This document shows, piece after piece, positions 56,922 to 64,000 of a stretch of 64,000 nucleotides of DNA; positions within the stretch are counted from its first letter, which is position 1, and each line of letters begins with the position of its first letter. Origin of the DNA: Pseudalkalibacillus hwajinpoensis (GTDB taxonomy: Bacteria; Bacillota; Bacilli; Bacillales; Guptibacillaceae); assembly GCF_015234585.1 (NCBI RefSeq), contig NZ_JADFCM010000008.1, positions 992,001-1,056,000 of the forward strand. Direction: 5' to 3'. Below the pieces are notes generated by a model that saw only the letters and a list, made by a program, of their open reading frames with translations, made no database searches and was not told where the DNA came from. The position numbers were made by a program, and so were the translations under genes.

Positions 56922-58137
56922 AATCGATCATAATTGGCACGGATTTATGCTCTTTTTGTAGAAACGCTTCTTGATGGAAACCTGAATAGCCAAGCGCATA
57001 AACTTGACTAGCGCGCCTCTCAACTGTAAGAAAAGGATGATCAAACTGGTTGATGTTCGATACAAGAGGAACGGGAAGAGAGTTTTTCCTTTCATTAAGG
57101 AATGATCTTCCAGCTTTCGTCATACCAAGAATTCGAACGTAAGGAGCAGCCTTGTTCTCCAAAGCAGGCAACATATCATTTTTACTTGTTTGTGTTAGAA
57201 TATGGAGCGCTAAGCGTTGGATTCTTGTCCATGTATACCGTTTCGTTTTCACGAGTTCCATGAAGGATTGAAACGTTTGGGCTTGCTTCGCCATTGTAGC
57301 TAGACGATTCTCAAGTCCTTCCTCCGCTTCATAAATGGAGGAAAGGTGAACGTTACTAGAAGTAAGCAGCTTATAGCGAAGCAGATGATAAAGGTTATGC
57401 CATCCCTGAAAAGAATCATATGTCCGTTGATAGTTTGTTAATTCAAAATAAGTTGGTTCTGGCACGTAAGCCTGAATTTGATCAAGAGAACTCCCTTTAA
57501 ATAATTCTCGTCGAATGCCAGTCGCACTTGCTATTCTTTTATCAACGAAGTCTTGATCATGGTAGCCTGCTTTTGTACGAAGTATCGTTAATGGTTCGAT
57601 GAGGGCATTCTGTGCCTGTATGGCTTTCACATAATGGTAGCCTAATATATTGTTGGGCTGTGATAGGTCAAGAACGTGAGCGTGTCCTTCAAGGCTTTCA
57701 AAAGCTAGTGAAGAAGCTTTCGGATAGCTGTTACCTTGTCCCATATAATATTTAATGCGTTCGTTGTAGTCTTTCTCGTGCATTTCGATAAACGATGCAG
57801 TCTCTTGAAACTCTTCGATGTCTCCAGATTCACTTCCGAAACAAACGTAATCGACTCCGAGTGAATTTAAGATTGAGATAGCACCTTTCGCAAAAATTTC
57901 CGCTTTTTGGGTAGCATATACGTAAGGTAATTCTACTACAAGATCAATCCCGTTTTTTAATGCCATTTGTGTTCGTGTCCATTTATCAACGAGTGCTGGT
58001 TCTCCTCGCTGAAGAAAAGATCCGCTCATGACTGCAACGATTACATCAGCGTTGGCCGCTTTTTTTGTTTCATTTAAATGATGCAAATGTCCATTGTGAA
58101 AAGGGTTATATTCCACAATAACTCCAGCAGATGTCAT
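56920..58137 (-). CDS. tmcAL: tRNA(Met) cytidine acetate ligase TmcAL
   Basis: A 405-residue HIGH-type nucleotidyltransferase-fold enzyme (YlbM), making ac4C34 on elongator tRNA-Met from acetate and ATP. Seen: VEYNPFHNGHLHHLNE (NTP-binding HxGH) and VAVMSGSFLQRGEPALVDKW, the GIDLVVELPYVYATQKAEIF stretch, and SLGVDYVCFGSESG. Length is the family norm. It is divergent from ylbN, with a consensus promoter for ylbN in the gap. Confidence 0.94.
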   Translation of the reverse strand: MTSAGVIVEYNPFHNGHLHHLNETKKAANADVIVAVMSGSFLQRGEPALVDKWTRTQMALKNGIDLVVELPYVYATQKAEIFAKGAISILNSLGVDYVCFGSESGDIEEFQETASFIEMHEKDYNERIKYYMGQGNSYPKASSLAFESLEGHAHVLDLSQPNNILGYHYVKAIQAQNALIEPLTILRTKAGYHDQDFVDKRIASATGIRRELFKGSSLDQIQAYVPEPTYFELTNYQRTYDSFQGWHNLYHLLRYKLLTSSNVHLSSIYEAEEGLENRLATMAKQAQTFQSFMELVKTKRYTWTRIQRLALHILTQTSKNDMLPALENKAAPYVRILGMTKAGRSFLNERKNSLPVPLVSNINQFDHPFLTVERRASQVYALGYSGFHQEAFLQKEHKSVPIMID

Positions 58138-58266
58138 TCGGCTGCTCCTCTCTGTCCGTTGTATAAGGGACGTACATTTTTATTAGTTGAATTCAAGGTT
58201 TTTCCTCTGGTATGATAAACATTATACCAAGATTAACGATGAAACAACTGGTGTAAAGAAAAAATA

Positions 58267-58295
58267 TTGACATTTACGTATTTTGTAGCTATAAT
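58267..58295 (+). promoter_or_regulatory. Consensus SigA promoter of ylbN-rpmF
   Basis: Perfect TTGACA (58267-58272), exactly 17-bp spacer, perfect TATAAT (58290-58295). Predicted start near 58302, giving a leader of about 20 nt. Confidence 0.9.
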
Positions 58296-58323
58296 ACTTT
58301 TGTTGCCTTGAGGTGATATACAG

Positions 58324-58860
58324 ATGAAATGGTCAATTGAACAATTGAAGTCCTTTAAACTAAAAGGCCTTACAATTGACGAAGAAGTAAATGTAGAGGA
58401 ACTGAAGGAACGTAATCCAGATATTCGTGAGATTACACCAGTTCATGTTACCGGAGAAACATCGTTTCATGGTAATAAGGTTACCTTTCATCTTACAGTG
58501 AAAGGCAAAATGGTTCTTCCATGTGCCAATACACTAGAGGATGTTGATTTTCCGTTCGTAATTCGCCCAATGGAGACATTTGTGCTTGAAGCAAACACAA
58601 GTGGCGTTGATTTTGAGGTGGAAGATGAAGAAATTCATCAAGTTTCGGGAAATACGGTTGACTTAGTTCCGTATATTAAGGAAAATATACTTTTGGAGAT
58701 TCCGATTCGAGTTGTGAAATACAGCTCTGAATCTGATGAAATGCCAAAAAAATCCGGAAATGGATGGGAAGTCATTACGAAAGAACAACCGAAAGAAAAG
58801 GTTGATCCTCGTATGGCCGGTTTAGCTGATTTTTTCAACAAGGAAAATGAAGATAACTAA
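58324..58860 (+). CDS. ylbN: YceD/DUF177 protein YlbN
   Basis: A 178-residue DUF177 (YceD) family protein, transcribed just upstream of rpmF as in most bacteria; linked to ribosome or 23S rRNA accumulation in other lineages. Seen: GKMVLPCANTLEDVDFPFVI (conserved CxxxxEDV strand) and the C-terminal DPRMAGLADFFN, a family hallmark. It shares one message with rpmF. AGGTGATATACAG precedes the ATG. Confidence 0.92.
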   Translation: MKWSIEQLKSFKLKGLTIDEEVNVEELKERNPDIREITPVHVTGETSFHGNKVTFHLTVKGKMVLPCANTLEDVDFPFVIRPMETFVLEANTSGVDFEVEDEEIHQVSGNTVDLVPYIKENILLEIPIRVVKYSSESDEMPKKSGNGWEVITKEQPKEKVDPRMAGLADFFNKENEDN

Positions 58861-58906
58861 GCCTTACTTCCGTAAGATCAGTTAACTTTTTAAGGAGGTG
58901 GAAACA

Positions 58907-59080
58907 ATGGCAGTACCAGCTAGAAGAACTTCTAAAACGCGTAAAAATAAGCGTCGTACTCATTATAAATTAGAAGTACCAGGAATGGTAAAATGCCCTA
59001 ATTGCGGCGAATTCAAACTTTCTCACCGTGTTTGTAAAGAGTGTGGAAATTACAAAGGTGAAAACGTAGTAAGCAAGTAA
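58907..59080 (+). CDS. rpmF: 50S ribosomal protein L32
   Basis: A 57-residue ribosomal protein bL32. It begins [20 protein letters not shown] and carries two CxxC pairs (CPNCG and CKECG), so it is the zinc-binding (C+) form. AAGGAGGTGG lies 5 nt before the ATG. The ORF extends 3 codons further upstream over that site. Operon with ylbN, then a strong terminator. Confidence 0.97.
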   Translation: MAVPARRTSKTRKNKRRTHYKLEVPGMVKCPNCGEFKLSHRVCKECGNYKGENVVSK

Positions 59081-59088
59081 TCTTGCGA

Positions 59089-59118
59089 AGCAGAGAGAGA
59101 AATCTCTCTGCTTTTTTT
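59089..59118 (+). terminator. Terminator of ylbN-rpmF
   Basis: AGCAGAGAGA (59089-59098) pairs perfectly with 59103-59112, GAAA tetraloop, then T8. Confidence 0.93.
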
Positions 59119-59171
59119 TACGCTTTAATTATTCGATTATTTAAAAATATTTAACTACGAATAGTAAAAAG

Positions 59172-59186
59172 AATGAGCGCTCAATA
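59172..59186. promoter_or_regulatory. Palindromic operator candidate upstream of the crotonase gene
   Basis: GAATGAGCGCTCAAT contains a 10-bp perfect palindrome TGAGCGCTCA. A near-identical site is at 63060-63074. It looks like a TetR-family operator; the regulator is unknown. Confidence 0.5.
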
Positions 59187-59214
59187 ATTTGAACTATATA
59201 AGGTGGGATGATGG

Positions 59215-59985
59215 ATGGCGAGTGTAAGAGTGGAGAGTCGTAACGAAGCAGCAATTCTTACGATTAATCGCCCTGAGCAAAGAAATGCGATTAATTACGA
59301 GGTGATGGATCAATTAATGGCGGCAATTGATAAGGCGGAATCAGATCCAAATGTAAAATACCTCGTTGTAACCGGAAGCGGAGATAAGGTATTTTGTAGC
59401 GGTGGGGATGTAAAGGCTTTTAAGGAACTTTACACAGAAGAGCAGGCGTATACGATGCTTCGGAAAATGGGTGATGTGCTAGACCGCTTGTTTTTCTGTC
59501 AGAAACCAACTGTGGCTCTACTGAATGGTCATGCTGTTGGAGGTGGGCTTGAACTTGCTATTGCGTGTGACTTTCGGATAGCGAAAAAGAATATTCAAGT
59601 AGGTTTCATCCAGGGATCGATCGGGCTAACGACAGGCTGGGGCGGATCCACGTATGCTCTAACAAGAATGAATCATGGGGAAGCGATGAAAATGCTCATG
59701 AGTGCTGATCGCTATTCTGATCAAGAAGCCCTTGCAAATGGATGTCTTACATATGTAACCACACACGCTTCTTTTCAAGACGATGCTTATCAATACATAG
59801 AAAATCTGTTAAAGCGTTCTCCTTTGATCCTCTCTACTTATAAGTCTTATTGGTTAACTAGTCTAGATCAAAATCTGATTCGAGATAGAGTTGAGAAAGA
59901 AATAAGAAGCTGTGCGATTCTATGGGCGACCGAAGAGCACCATAAAGCTGTGGCAAAATTCTTGAATAAAAGTGGTAGTCGTTAA
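59215..59985 (+). CDS. Enoyl-CoA hydratase/isomerase family protein
   Basis: A 256-residue crotonase-fold enzyme: AILTINRPEQRNAINYEVMD, the oxyanion-hole segment VFCSGGDVKAFKEL, and HAVGGGLELAIACDFRIAKK. The second catalytic position lies in QGSIGLTTGWGGSTY, where the usual Glu is Thr/Gly-rich, so hydratase activity is not certain; isomerase, dehalogenase or hydrolase types are possible. AAGGTGGG is upstream of the ATG. It lies near acyl-CoA carboxylase genes and has the same operator-like palindrome, suggesting acyl-CoA or branched-chain degradation. Confidence 0.85.
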   Translation: MASVRVESRNEAAILTINRPEQRNAINYEVMDQLMAAIDKAESDPNVKYLVVTGSGDKVFCSGGDVKAFKELYTEEQAYTMLRKMGDVLDRLFFCQKPTVALLNGHAVGGGLELAIACDFRIAKKNIQVGFIQGSIGLTTGWGGSTYALTRMNHGEAMKMLMSADRYSDQEALANGCLTYVTTHASFQDDAYQYIENLLKRSPLILSTYKSYWLTSLDQNLIRDRVEKEIRSCAILWATEEHHKAVAKFLNKSGSR

Positions 59986-60176
59986 CTCCGTAGTATCCTA
60001 TGCCTTAAAGTTAACACAATTAGCTATCATAGCTCATTTTATAGATGTTTTAGCGATTGACTTAATCTGAAATTGATCAAATAGATAAGAAAATAGATTC
60101 TTTCATGAATAGAAGAGTCTACTACCTCTAGTAAATGCATAAGATGACTGTAAAACGGTTATTGGGGGGATTGCGC

Positions 60177-60740
60177 TTGGTACCAATTCGCCAGGATGCA
60201 TGGTCAAAAGACGAAGATGTGTTGTTAGCCGAAGTCGTTTTACGTCATATAAGAGAATTCAGCACACAACTAGCTGCATTTGAGGAAGTAGGGAAAACAC
60301 TTTCTCGAACGCCGGCTGCGTGCGGTTTCCGATGGAACTCCTTGATTCGAAAACAGTACGAAGCAGCGATAACTTTAGCGAAGAAACAGCGTAAGGAACA
60401 GAAAAAGAACCAATCACAGTCGAAACGTGAATCGGTAGAAGAGGATCGAAGCATTGATTTAATTGACGAAGCGATCAGTTTATTAATCACATCCAAAACG
60501 CACCTTGCCGAATCAAATCAACATGAAGCTTCGTTACAAGAAGCTATGGCCGAAAACCTGCAACTCAAACAGCATCTTCATCAACTAGAGAAAGAATATA
60601 TGTCAGTACAGGAAGATTATCAATCTTTATTAGAGATCATGGAAAAAGCGAGAAAAATGGTTATTTTCCAAGAAGAAGATCAAGGGAATTTACGATTTCA
60701 GATGGATGCTAATGGGAATTTAGAGAAAATAAAGAAATAG
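60177..60740 (+). CDS. ylbO: RsfA-family regulator YlbO
   Basis: A 187-residue regulator: an N-terminal Myb/SANT-like DNA-binding domain (about 1-60, [20 protein letters not shown] with [18 protein letters not shown]), a basic linker, and a coiled coil (about 125-165). This is the RsfA/YlbO type, prespore-linked regulation in B. subtilis. I chose the TTG at 60177 (LVPIRQDAW) with GGGGGGAT 5 nt upstream; the frame opens 14 codons earlier without support. A gap of 190 nt precedes it. A long terminator follows. Confidence 0.87.
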   Translation: MVPIRQDAWSKDEDVLLAEVVLRHIREFSTQLAAFEEVGKTLSRTPAACGFRWNSLIRKQYEAAITLAKKQRKEQKKNQSQSKRESVEEDRSIDLIDEAISLLITSKTHLAESNQHEASLQEAMAENLQLKQHLHQLEKEYMSVQEDYQSLLEIMEKARKMVIFQEEDQGNLRFQMDANGNLEKIKK

Positions 60741-60768
60741 GAGCAGCCGGGGCTGCTCCTATTTCTTT
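60731..60768. terminator. Bidirectional terminator ylbO/ylbP
   Basis: Two 18-nt perfect arms (60731-60748 with 60751-60768, core GGAGCAGCC), flanked by A- and T-rich tracts. It contains the ylbO stop. Confidence 0.92.
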
Positions 60769-60769
60769 A

Positions 60770-61243
60770 TTATTCTTGTTCGGAAACGCCTTCTGGGTAC
60801 CAAACATACGGATTTTCGCCTCGATCACGATCAGGTTGATACGTAACGGCTTCAAACCCCATTTTCTCCCAAAATTCACCTGAACCTTGTCTCGCATTTG
60901 TTTTCACTGGAACATTAAATGTTTTTGCGAAATTAACAAGAGTCGAACCATAATCTCGATTATGATACTGCGGAAGCACTTCAAGCTTCCAAAGCTCCAG
61001 GTAATCCTGTGGTGGATCGAAGTAACGATCATACTTTCCATCGATTCGATAAAGGCTCATTCTAGCTACTAGTTTGTCAGCGTAGTAGATGCCATAGAAT
61101 GGCGATTCACTATCGTTTTCGATGATATTATCCTGAAGATCCTCCATCATGGAAAGTTCCTGAATGCCGAACTCTTTAAATTTCTTAAACTCCTCAAGAG
61201 TTTTGTAATTGATTACAAGTGGACGAACTGTTAAGTCTACCAT
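60770..61243 (-). CDS. ylbP: GNAT acetyltransferase YlbP
   Basis: A 157-residue N-acetyltransferase: LWKLEVLPQYHNRDYGSTLV is the acetyl-CoA-binding A motif, and GEFWEKMGFEAV is motif B. ELSMMEDLQDNIIENDSESP and VRPLVINYK near the start agree with YlbP. Substrate unknown. I chose the ATG giving MVDLTVRPL, with GGAGGGGG 5 nt upstream. It is convergent with ylbO, as in B. subtilis. Confidence 0.88.
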   Translation of the reverse strand: MVDLTVRPLVINYKTLEEFKKFKEFGIQELSMMEDLQDNIIENDSESPFYGIYYADKLVARMSLYRIDGKYDRYFDPPQDYLELWKLEVLPQYHNRDYGSTLVNFAKTFNVPVKTNARQGSGEFWEKMGFEAVTYQPDRDRGENPYVWYPEGVSEQE

Positions 61244-61473
61244 AGCGGCCCCCTCCGTCAAATGTGCTTATTTAATCTCTAAGATGAATAGAAGTATAAA
61301 CTCCTTCTCATTTATATTATAACCGAAAACACGAAACTTTTCCTCATTTCAAAAAACAAAGTATAAAAGGAATAATTTGAATATTTATTGAAACGTGAAG
61401 CGGAATTAATGATATGATAAATGTAAGGGTTTTCAAAAACCTGGTTCATGATTGTAATGAGAGGGGCGATAGT

Positions 61474-62811
61474 TTGAAAAAAATCCTAATTGCAAACCGT
61501 GGCGAAATTGCTGAACGAATCATTCGAACATGCAGCAGACTAGGAATAGAGACGGTTGCTGTTTATTCTAGCGCTGACAAAGATCTTCCATACGTAAACC
61601 AAGCAACAACTGCTCATCACATTGGAGATCCACCAGCAGCTAAATCCTACTTAAATCAGGATGAAATTCTTCGAATCGCACAAGAAGAGAAGGTGGATGC
61701 TGTCCATCCCGGATATGGCTTCTTGTCTGAGAACGCCTCTTTTGTAAGAAAGATTGAAGAGAGAGGGATAACCTTTATCGGACCATCTGCTGATGTGGTT
61801 GAGGCAATGGGTGATAAAATCACCGCGAGAAAAACAATGCAAGAAGCAGGGGTACCGGTCGTTCCGGGCAGTGGTGAAATTGAGGATGTGACAGAAGCGA
61901 TCGCATTTGCAAATGAAATCAATTACCCGATCATGTTAAAAGCAGCTGCAGGCGGAGGCGGGATTGGCATGCAGCGCTGTGAAAATGATCAAGAGTTAGA
62001 AAAAGCATTCGTATCAAGTCAGAACCGTGCTAAAGCCTATTTTGGTAACGGGGCGATGTTCGTCGAAAAATTCATTGACGATGCGCGCCATATCGAAGTG
62101 CAAATTGTAGGAGATGATCATGGCAATATCGTCCATCTGTTCGAACGAGATTGCTCGATACAGAGGCGTAATCAGAAGGTGCTTGAAGAAACGCCATCAC
62201 CTTTTTTGTCTGAAAAGACTCGTGTTCAAATAGGAGAAGCTGCTTTATTAGCTGCTAAGCATGTTCATTATACAAATGCTGGGACAGTAGAATTTGTGAT
62301 GGATCAGAATGAAAACTTTTATTTTCTAGAAATGAACACCAGGTTACAAGTAGAGCATCCGATCACGGAAGAAACTGTTGGAGTAGATTTAGTTGAATGG
62401 CAGCTCCTTGTTGCACAAGGTAAAGACTTACCTTTGAAGCAAGAAGATATTGTGCCAACTGGTCATAGTATTGAATTTAGGCTATATGCAGAAGACCCAA
62501 CATCGTTCATGCCATCACCTGGCAAAATTGAAACGCTAAAGTTTCCTGAAATAGAAGGGGTTCGGATTGATGCAGGCTACGAAAGTGGTTCAAGCGTTTC
62601 CCCGTTCTATGATCCGATGATTGCCAAAATTATTGTGTCAGGCGCTACTCGTAAAGAAGCGATCGACAAAGGAGAGGCTTTCTTTAAGGATTTCTCATTA
62701 ACTGGGATCAAGCATAATGGTCTGTTGTTTACCCAATTACTAGGTGAACGTCATTTTCAAGAGGGGAATTATTCGACGTCTTATTTAGCTCGTCATCTTA
62801 TGAAAAAATAA
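61474..62811 (+). CDS. Acyl-CoA carboxylase, biotin carboxylase subunit
   Basis: A 445-residue biotin carboxylase (ATP-grasp): KKILIANRGEIAERIIRTCS, VHPGYGFLSEN, MLKAAAGGGGIGMQRC, HIEVQIVGD, FLEMNTRLQVEHPITE and DPMIAKIIVSG. It carboxylates biotin on the small protein encoded next. It resembles YngH/AccC2 (about 444 residues) of Bacillus more than AccC of acetyl-CoA carboxylase, given the neighbours. It starts with TTG, with GAGAGGGGCGA upstream; the frame is open 20 codons earlier without support. Confidence 0.9.
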   Translation: MKKILIANRGEIAERIIRTCSRLGIETVAVYSSADKDLPYVNQATTAHHIGDPPAAKSYLNQDEILRIAQEEKVDAVHPGYGFLSENASFVRKIEERGITFIGPSADVVEAMGDKITARKTMQEAGVPVVPGSGEIEDVTEAIAFANEINYPIMLKAAAGGGGIGMQRCENDQELEKAFVSSQNRAKAYFGNGAMFVEKFIDDARHIEVQIVGDDHGNIVHLFERDCSIQRRNQKVLEETPSPFLSEKTRVQIGEAALLAAKHVHYTNAGTVEFVMDQNENFYFLEMNTRLQVEHPITEETVGVDLVEWQLLVAQGKDLPLKQEDIVPTGHSIEFRLYAEDPTSFMPSPGKIETLKFPEIEGVRIDAGYESGSSVSPFYDPMIAKIIVSGATRKEAIDKGEAFFKDFSLTGIKHNGLLFTQLLGERHFQEGNYSTSYLARHLMKK

Positions 62812-62835
62812 TCAATTAGAAAAGGAATGATGAAA

Positions 62836-63048
62836 ATGCAAGAAATAAAAGCATCAATGGCTGGAACGGTATTAAACGTAATGGTAGGAGAAGGAGATTC
62901 AATTACAGCAGGTCAGGAGCTTGTGATGCTTGAATCGATGAAGATGGAAATTCCAATTGAAGGTGTAGAGGAAGGAACGGTCACAGAGGTGAAAGTAAGC
63001 GTTGGTGATTTTGTTAACGAAGGTGATGTTCTCGTTACCGTTAAGTAA
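62836..63048 (+). CDS. Biotinyl carrier protein
   Basis: A 70-residue single-domain biotin acceptor with the biotinylation motif LESMKME (Lys36). It is the whole protein, like YngHB/BLAP. It carries CO2 from the biotin carboxylase to the carboxyltransferase. An ATG at 62836 is 9 nt after AAAAGGA; two other in-frame ATGs lie 6 and 9 nt earlier. It sits 24 nt after the carboxylase stop and 53 nt before the next gene, which has an operator-like palindrome in the gap. Confidence 0.9.
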   Translation: MQEIKASMAGTVLNVMVGEGDSITAGQELVMLESMKMEIPIEGVEEGTVTEVKVSVGDFVNEGDVLVTVK

Positions 63049-63059
63049 GGAAGCTAGCT

Positions 63060-63074
63060 GAACGAGCGCTCGAT
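63060..63074. promoter_or_regulatory. Palindromic operator candidate before the carboxyltransferase
   Basis: GAACGAGCGCTCGAT matches the site at 59172 at 13 of 15 bases; the two changed bases are a compensating pair (T/A to C/G) in the palindrome CGAGCGCTCG. Confidence 0.5.
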
Positions 63075-63101
63075 CTAATCAAAAACAAAGGAGGATTCAA
63101 A

Positions 63102-64000
63102 ATGAATCATCTTGAAGAACTTTTAGCCACTAAAGCTACAGAAGTAGAAGGTGGTGGGTCTGACAAATACCATCAAAAGCTAAAGGAATCGAATAAGCTT
63201 TTTGTGCGTGACCGACTTAAGCTTCTATTTGATAACGGTGAATATACGGAAGATGGTAAATTCGCGAACTATCATGCGAAAGATCTTCCTGCAGATGGAG
63301 TTGTCACCGCGATTGGCAAAGTGAATGGAGAAAAGGTTTGTGTGATGGCCAATGATTCTACAGTTAAGGCAGGATCTTGGGGTGCGAGAACGGTTGAGAA
63401 GATTATTCGCATTCAAGAAACAGCAATGAGCTTGAAAGTACCTCTCTTGTATTTGGTCGATTCAGCCGGAGCTAGAATTACAGATCAGCTTGAAATGTTT
63501 CCAAATCGACGTGGAGCTGGAAGGATTTTTCATAATCAAGTGAAAATGTCTGGAATGGTACCACAAGTTTGCTTGCTGTTTGGACCTTCAGCCGCCGGTG
63601 GCGCATACATACCAGCTTTCTGTGATATTGTCATTATGGTCGATAAAAACGCGTCGATGTATCTTGGTTCACCTAGGATGGCTGAAAAAGTAATAGGGGA
63701 AAAAGTAACGTTAGAACAAATGGGTGGTGCACGAATGCACTGCAGTACAAGCGGGTGCGGTGACGTTCTTGCTGCAAACGAGGAGGAAGCGATTGAGCTT
63801 GGAAGGAACTACCTTAGTTATTTTCCGGGGAATTTCCATAAGCGCACACCTCATCTAGAAGGTAAGCTACCTTCGCTTGAAAAGTCGATCAGTGATATCG
63901 TACCTGAAAATCAAAATGCGCCGTTTAACATGTATGACTTAATTGAGGCACTCGTGGATAGTGAAAGCTTTTTTGAAATGAAGAAGCTCTTTGCGCCAGA
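63102..64000 (+). CDS. Acyl-CoA carboxylase carboxyltransferase (partial)
   Basis: An ORF open from ATG at 63102 to the end of the window (about 299 codons seen; the family has about 510). AAAGGAGG lies 7 nt before the ATG. It encodes a propionyl/methylcrotonyl-type carboxyltransferase beta chain: LYLVDSAGARITDQLEMF, LLFGPSAAGGAYIPAFCD and GSPRMAEKVIGEKVTLEQMG (oxyanion-stabilising loops). Together with the biotin carboxylase and the biotinyl protein it forms a three-part acyl-CoA carboxylase, YngE-like; the acyl group is not determined. Confidence 0.9.
   Translation, partial: MNHLEELLATKATEVEGGGSDKYHQKLKESNKLFVRDRLKLLFDNGEYTEDGKFANYHAKDLPADGVVTAIGKVNGEKVCVMANDSTVKAGSWGARTVEKIIRIQETAMSLKVPLLYLVDSAGARITDQLEMFPNRRGAGRIFHNQVKMSGMVPQVCLLFGPSAAGGAYIPAFCDIVIMVDKNASMYLGSPRMAEKVIGEKVTLEQMGGARMHCSTSGCGDVLAANEEEAIELGRNYLSYFPGNFHKRTPHLEGKLPSLEKSISDIVPENQNAPFNMYDLIEALVDSESFFEMKKLFAP

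Noticed and set aside
63060..63074. Classic B. subtilis FadR box
   Set aside because: The palindrome core GAGCGCTC differs from the TGAATGA-type FadR consensus; kept only as an unnamed TetR-like operator candidate.

Overview
This window is a stretch of core chromosome from a spore-forming, aerobic member of the Bacillaceae. Gene content and order follow the Bacillus subtilis block ktrC-rnjA-rpoY ... pdhABCD ... speA-yktAB-suhB-ylaF-typA-ylaHIJK-glsA-ylaN-ftsW-pycA-ctaABCDEF-ylbBCDEFG-rsmD-coaD-ylbJKLM-ylbN-rpmF-ylbO-ylbP almost gene for gene. Shine-Dalgarno sites are strong (AAGGAGG type), GTG and TTG starts are common, and composition looks like an AT-rich low-GC Firmicute. Species cannot be named from the sequence. 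I see no phage, IS element, CRISPR, tRNA or rRNA.

Layout. 1-5.9 kb: the end of a K+ channel regulator, RNase J1 and RNA polymerase epsilon on the minus strand, a DMT exporter, a HAD phosphatase, peptide deformylase and a YkyA lipoprotein. 6.4-11.3 kb: the four-gene pyruvate dehydrogenase operon. 11.5-15.1 kb: a small membrane protein, a BCCT betaine-type transporter, a polysaccharide-deacetylase lipoprotein and a conserved unknown. 15.2-17 kb: the dual-function small RNA SR1 with its 37-residue peptide SR1P, convergent with arginine decarboxylase. 17-30 kb: a flavin oxidoreductase, the ykt and yla genes, TypA, PhoH, glutaminase, the iron/Fur-linked YlaN and a small M50-type protease. 30.1-30.5 kb: a non-coding cluster of about 120-bp repeats. 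30.6-41.4 kb: FtsW, pyruvate carboxylase, haem A synthesis and the caa3 cytochrome oxidase operon. 41.5-61.2 kb: the ylb genes with several lineage-specific insertions. 61.4-64 kb: an acyl-CoA carboxylase operon cut off by the window end.

How it fits together. Much of the window handles pyruvate: PDH makes acetyl-CoA, PycA makes oxaloacetate, and SR1/SR1P belongs to the CcpN circuit that responds to glycolytic versus gluconeogenic growth. SR1P in B. subtilis binds GapA and promotes its contact with RNase J1, whose gene is also here. CtaA to CtaF build the terminal oxidase that uses the resulting reducing power. YlbF (RicF) connects to RNase Y; YlaJ, YlbD, YlbJ and YlbO are sporulation-linked.

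Most interesting non-gene signals: two CcpN-box matches 32 bp apart on the SR1 promoter; the 30.1 kb repeats with conserved 7-nt-loop hairpins; a structured RNA before rsmD in the position of the ylbH leader, next to a minus-strand terminator; a hairpin between pdhB and pdhC; a small ORF running into ctaB; and a shared GAGCGCTC palindrome before two acyl-CoA genes. The clearest unusual protein is a YugN-CBS fusion at the ylbB position.
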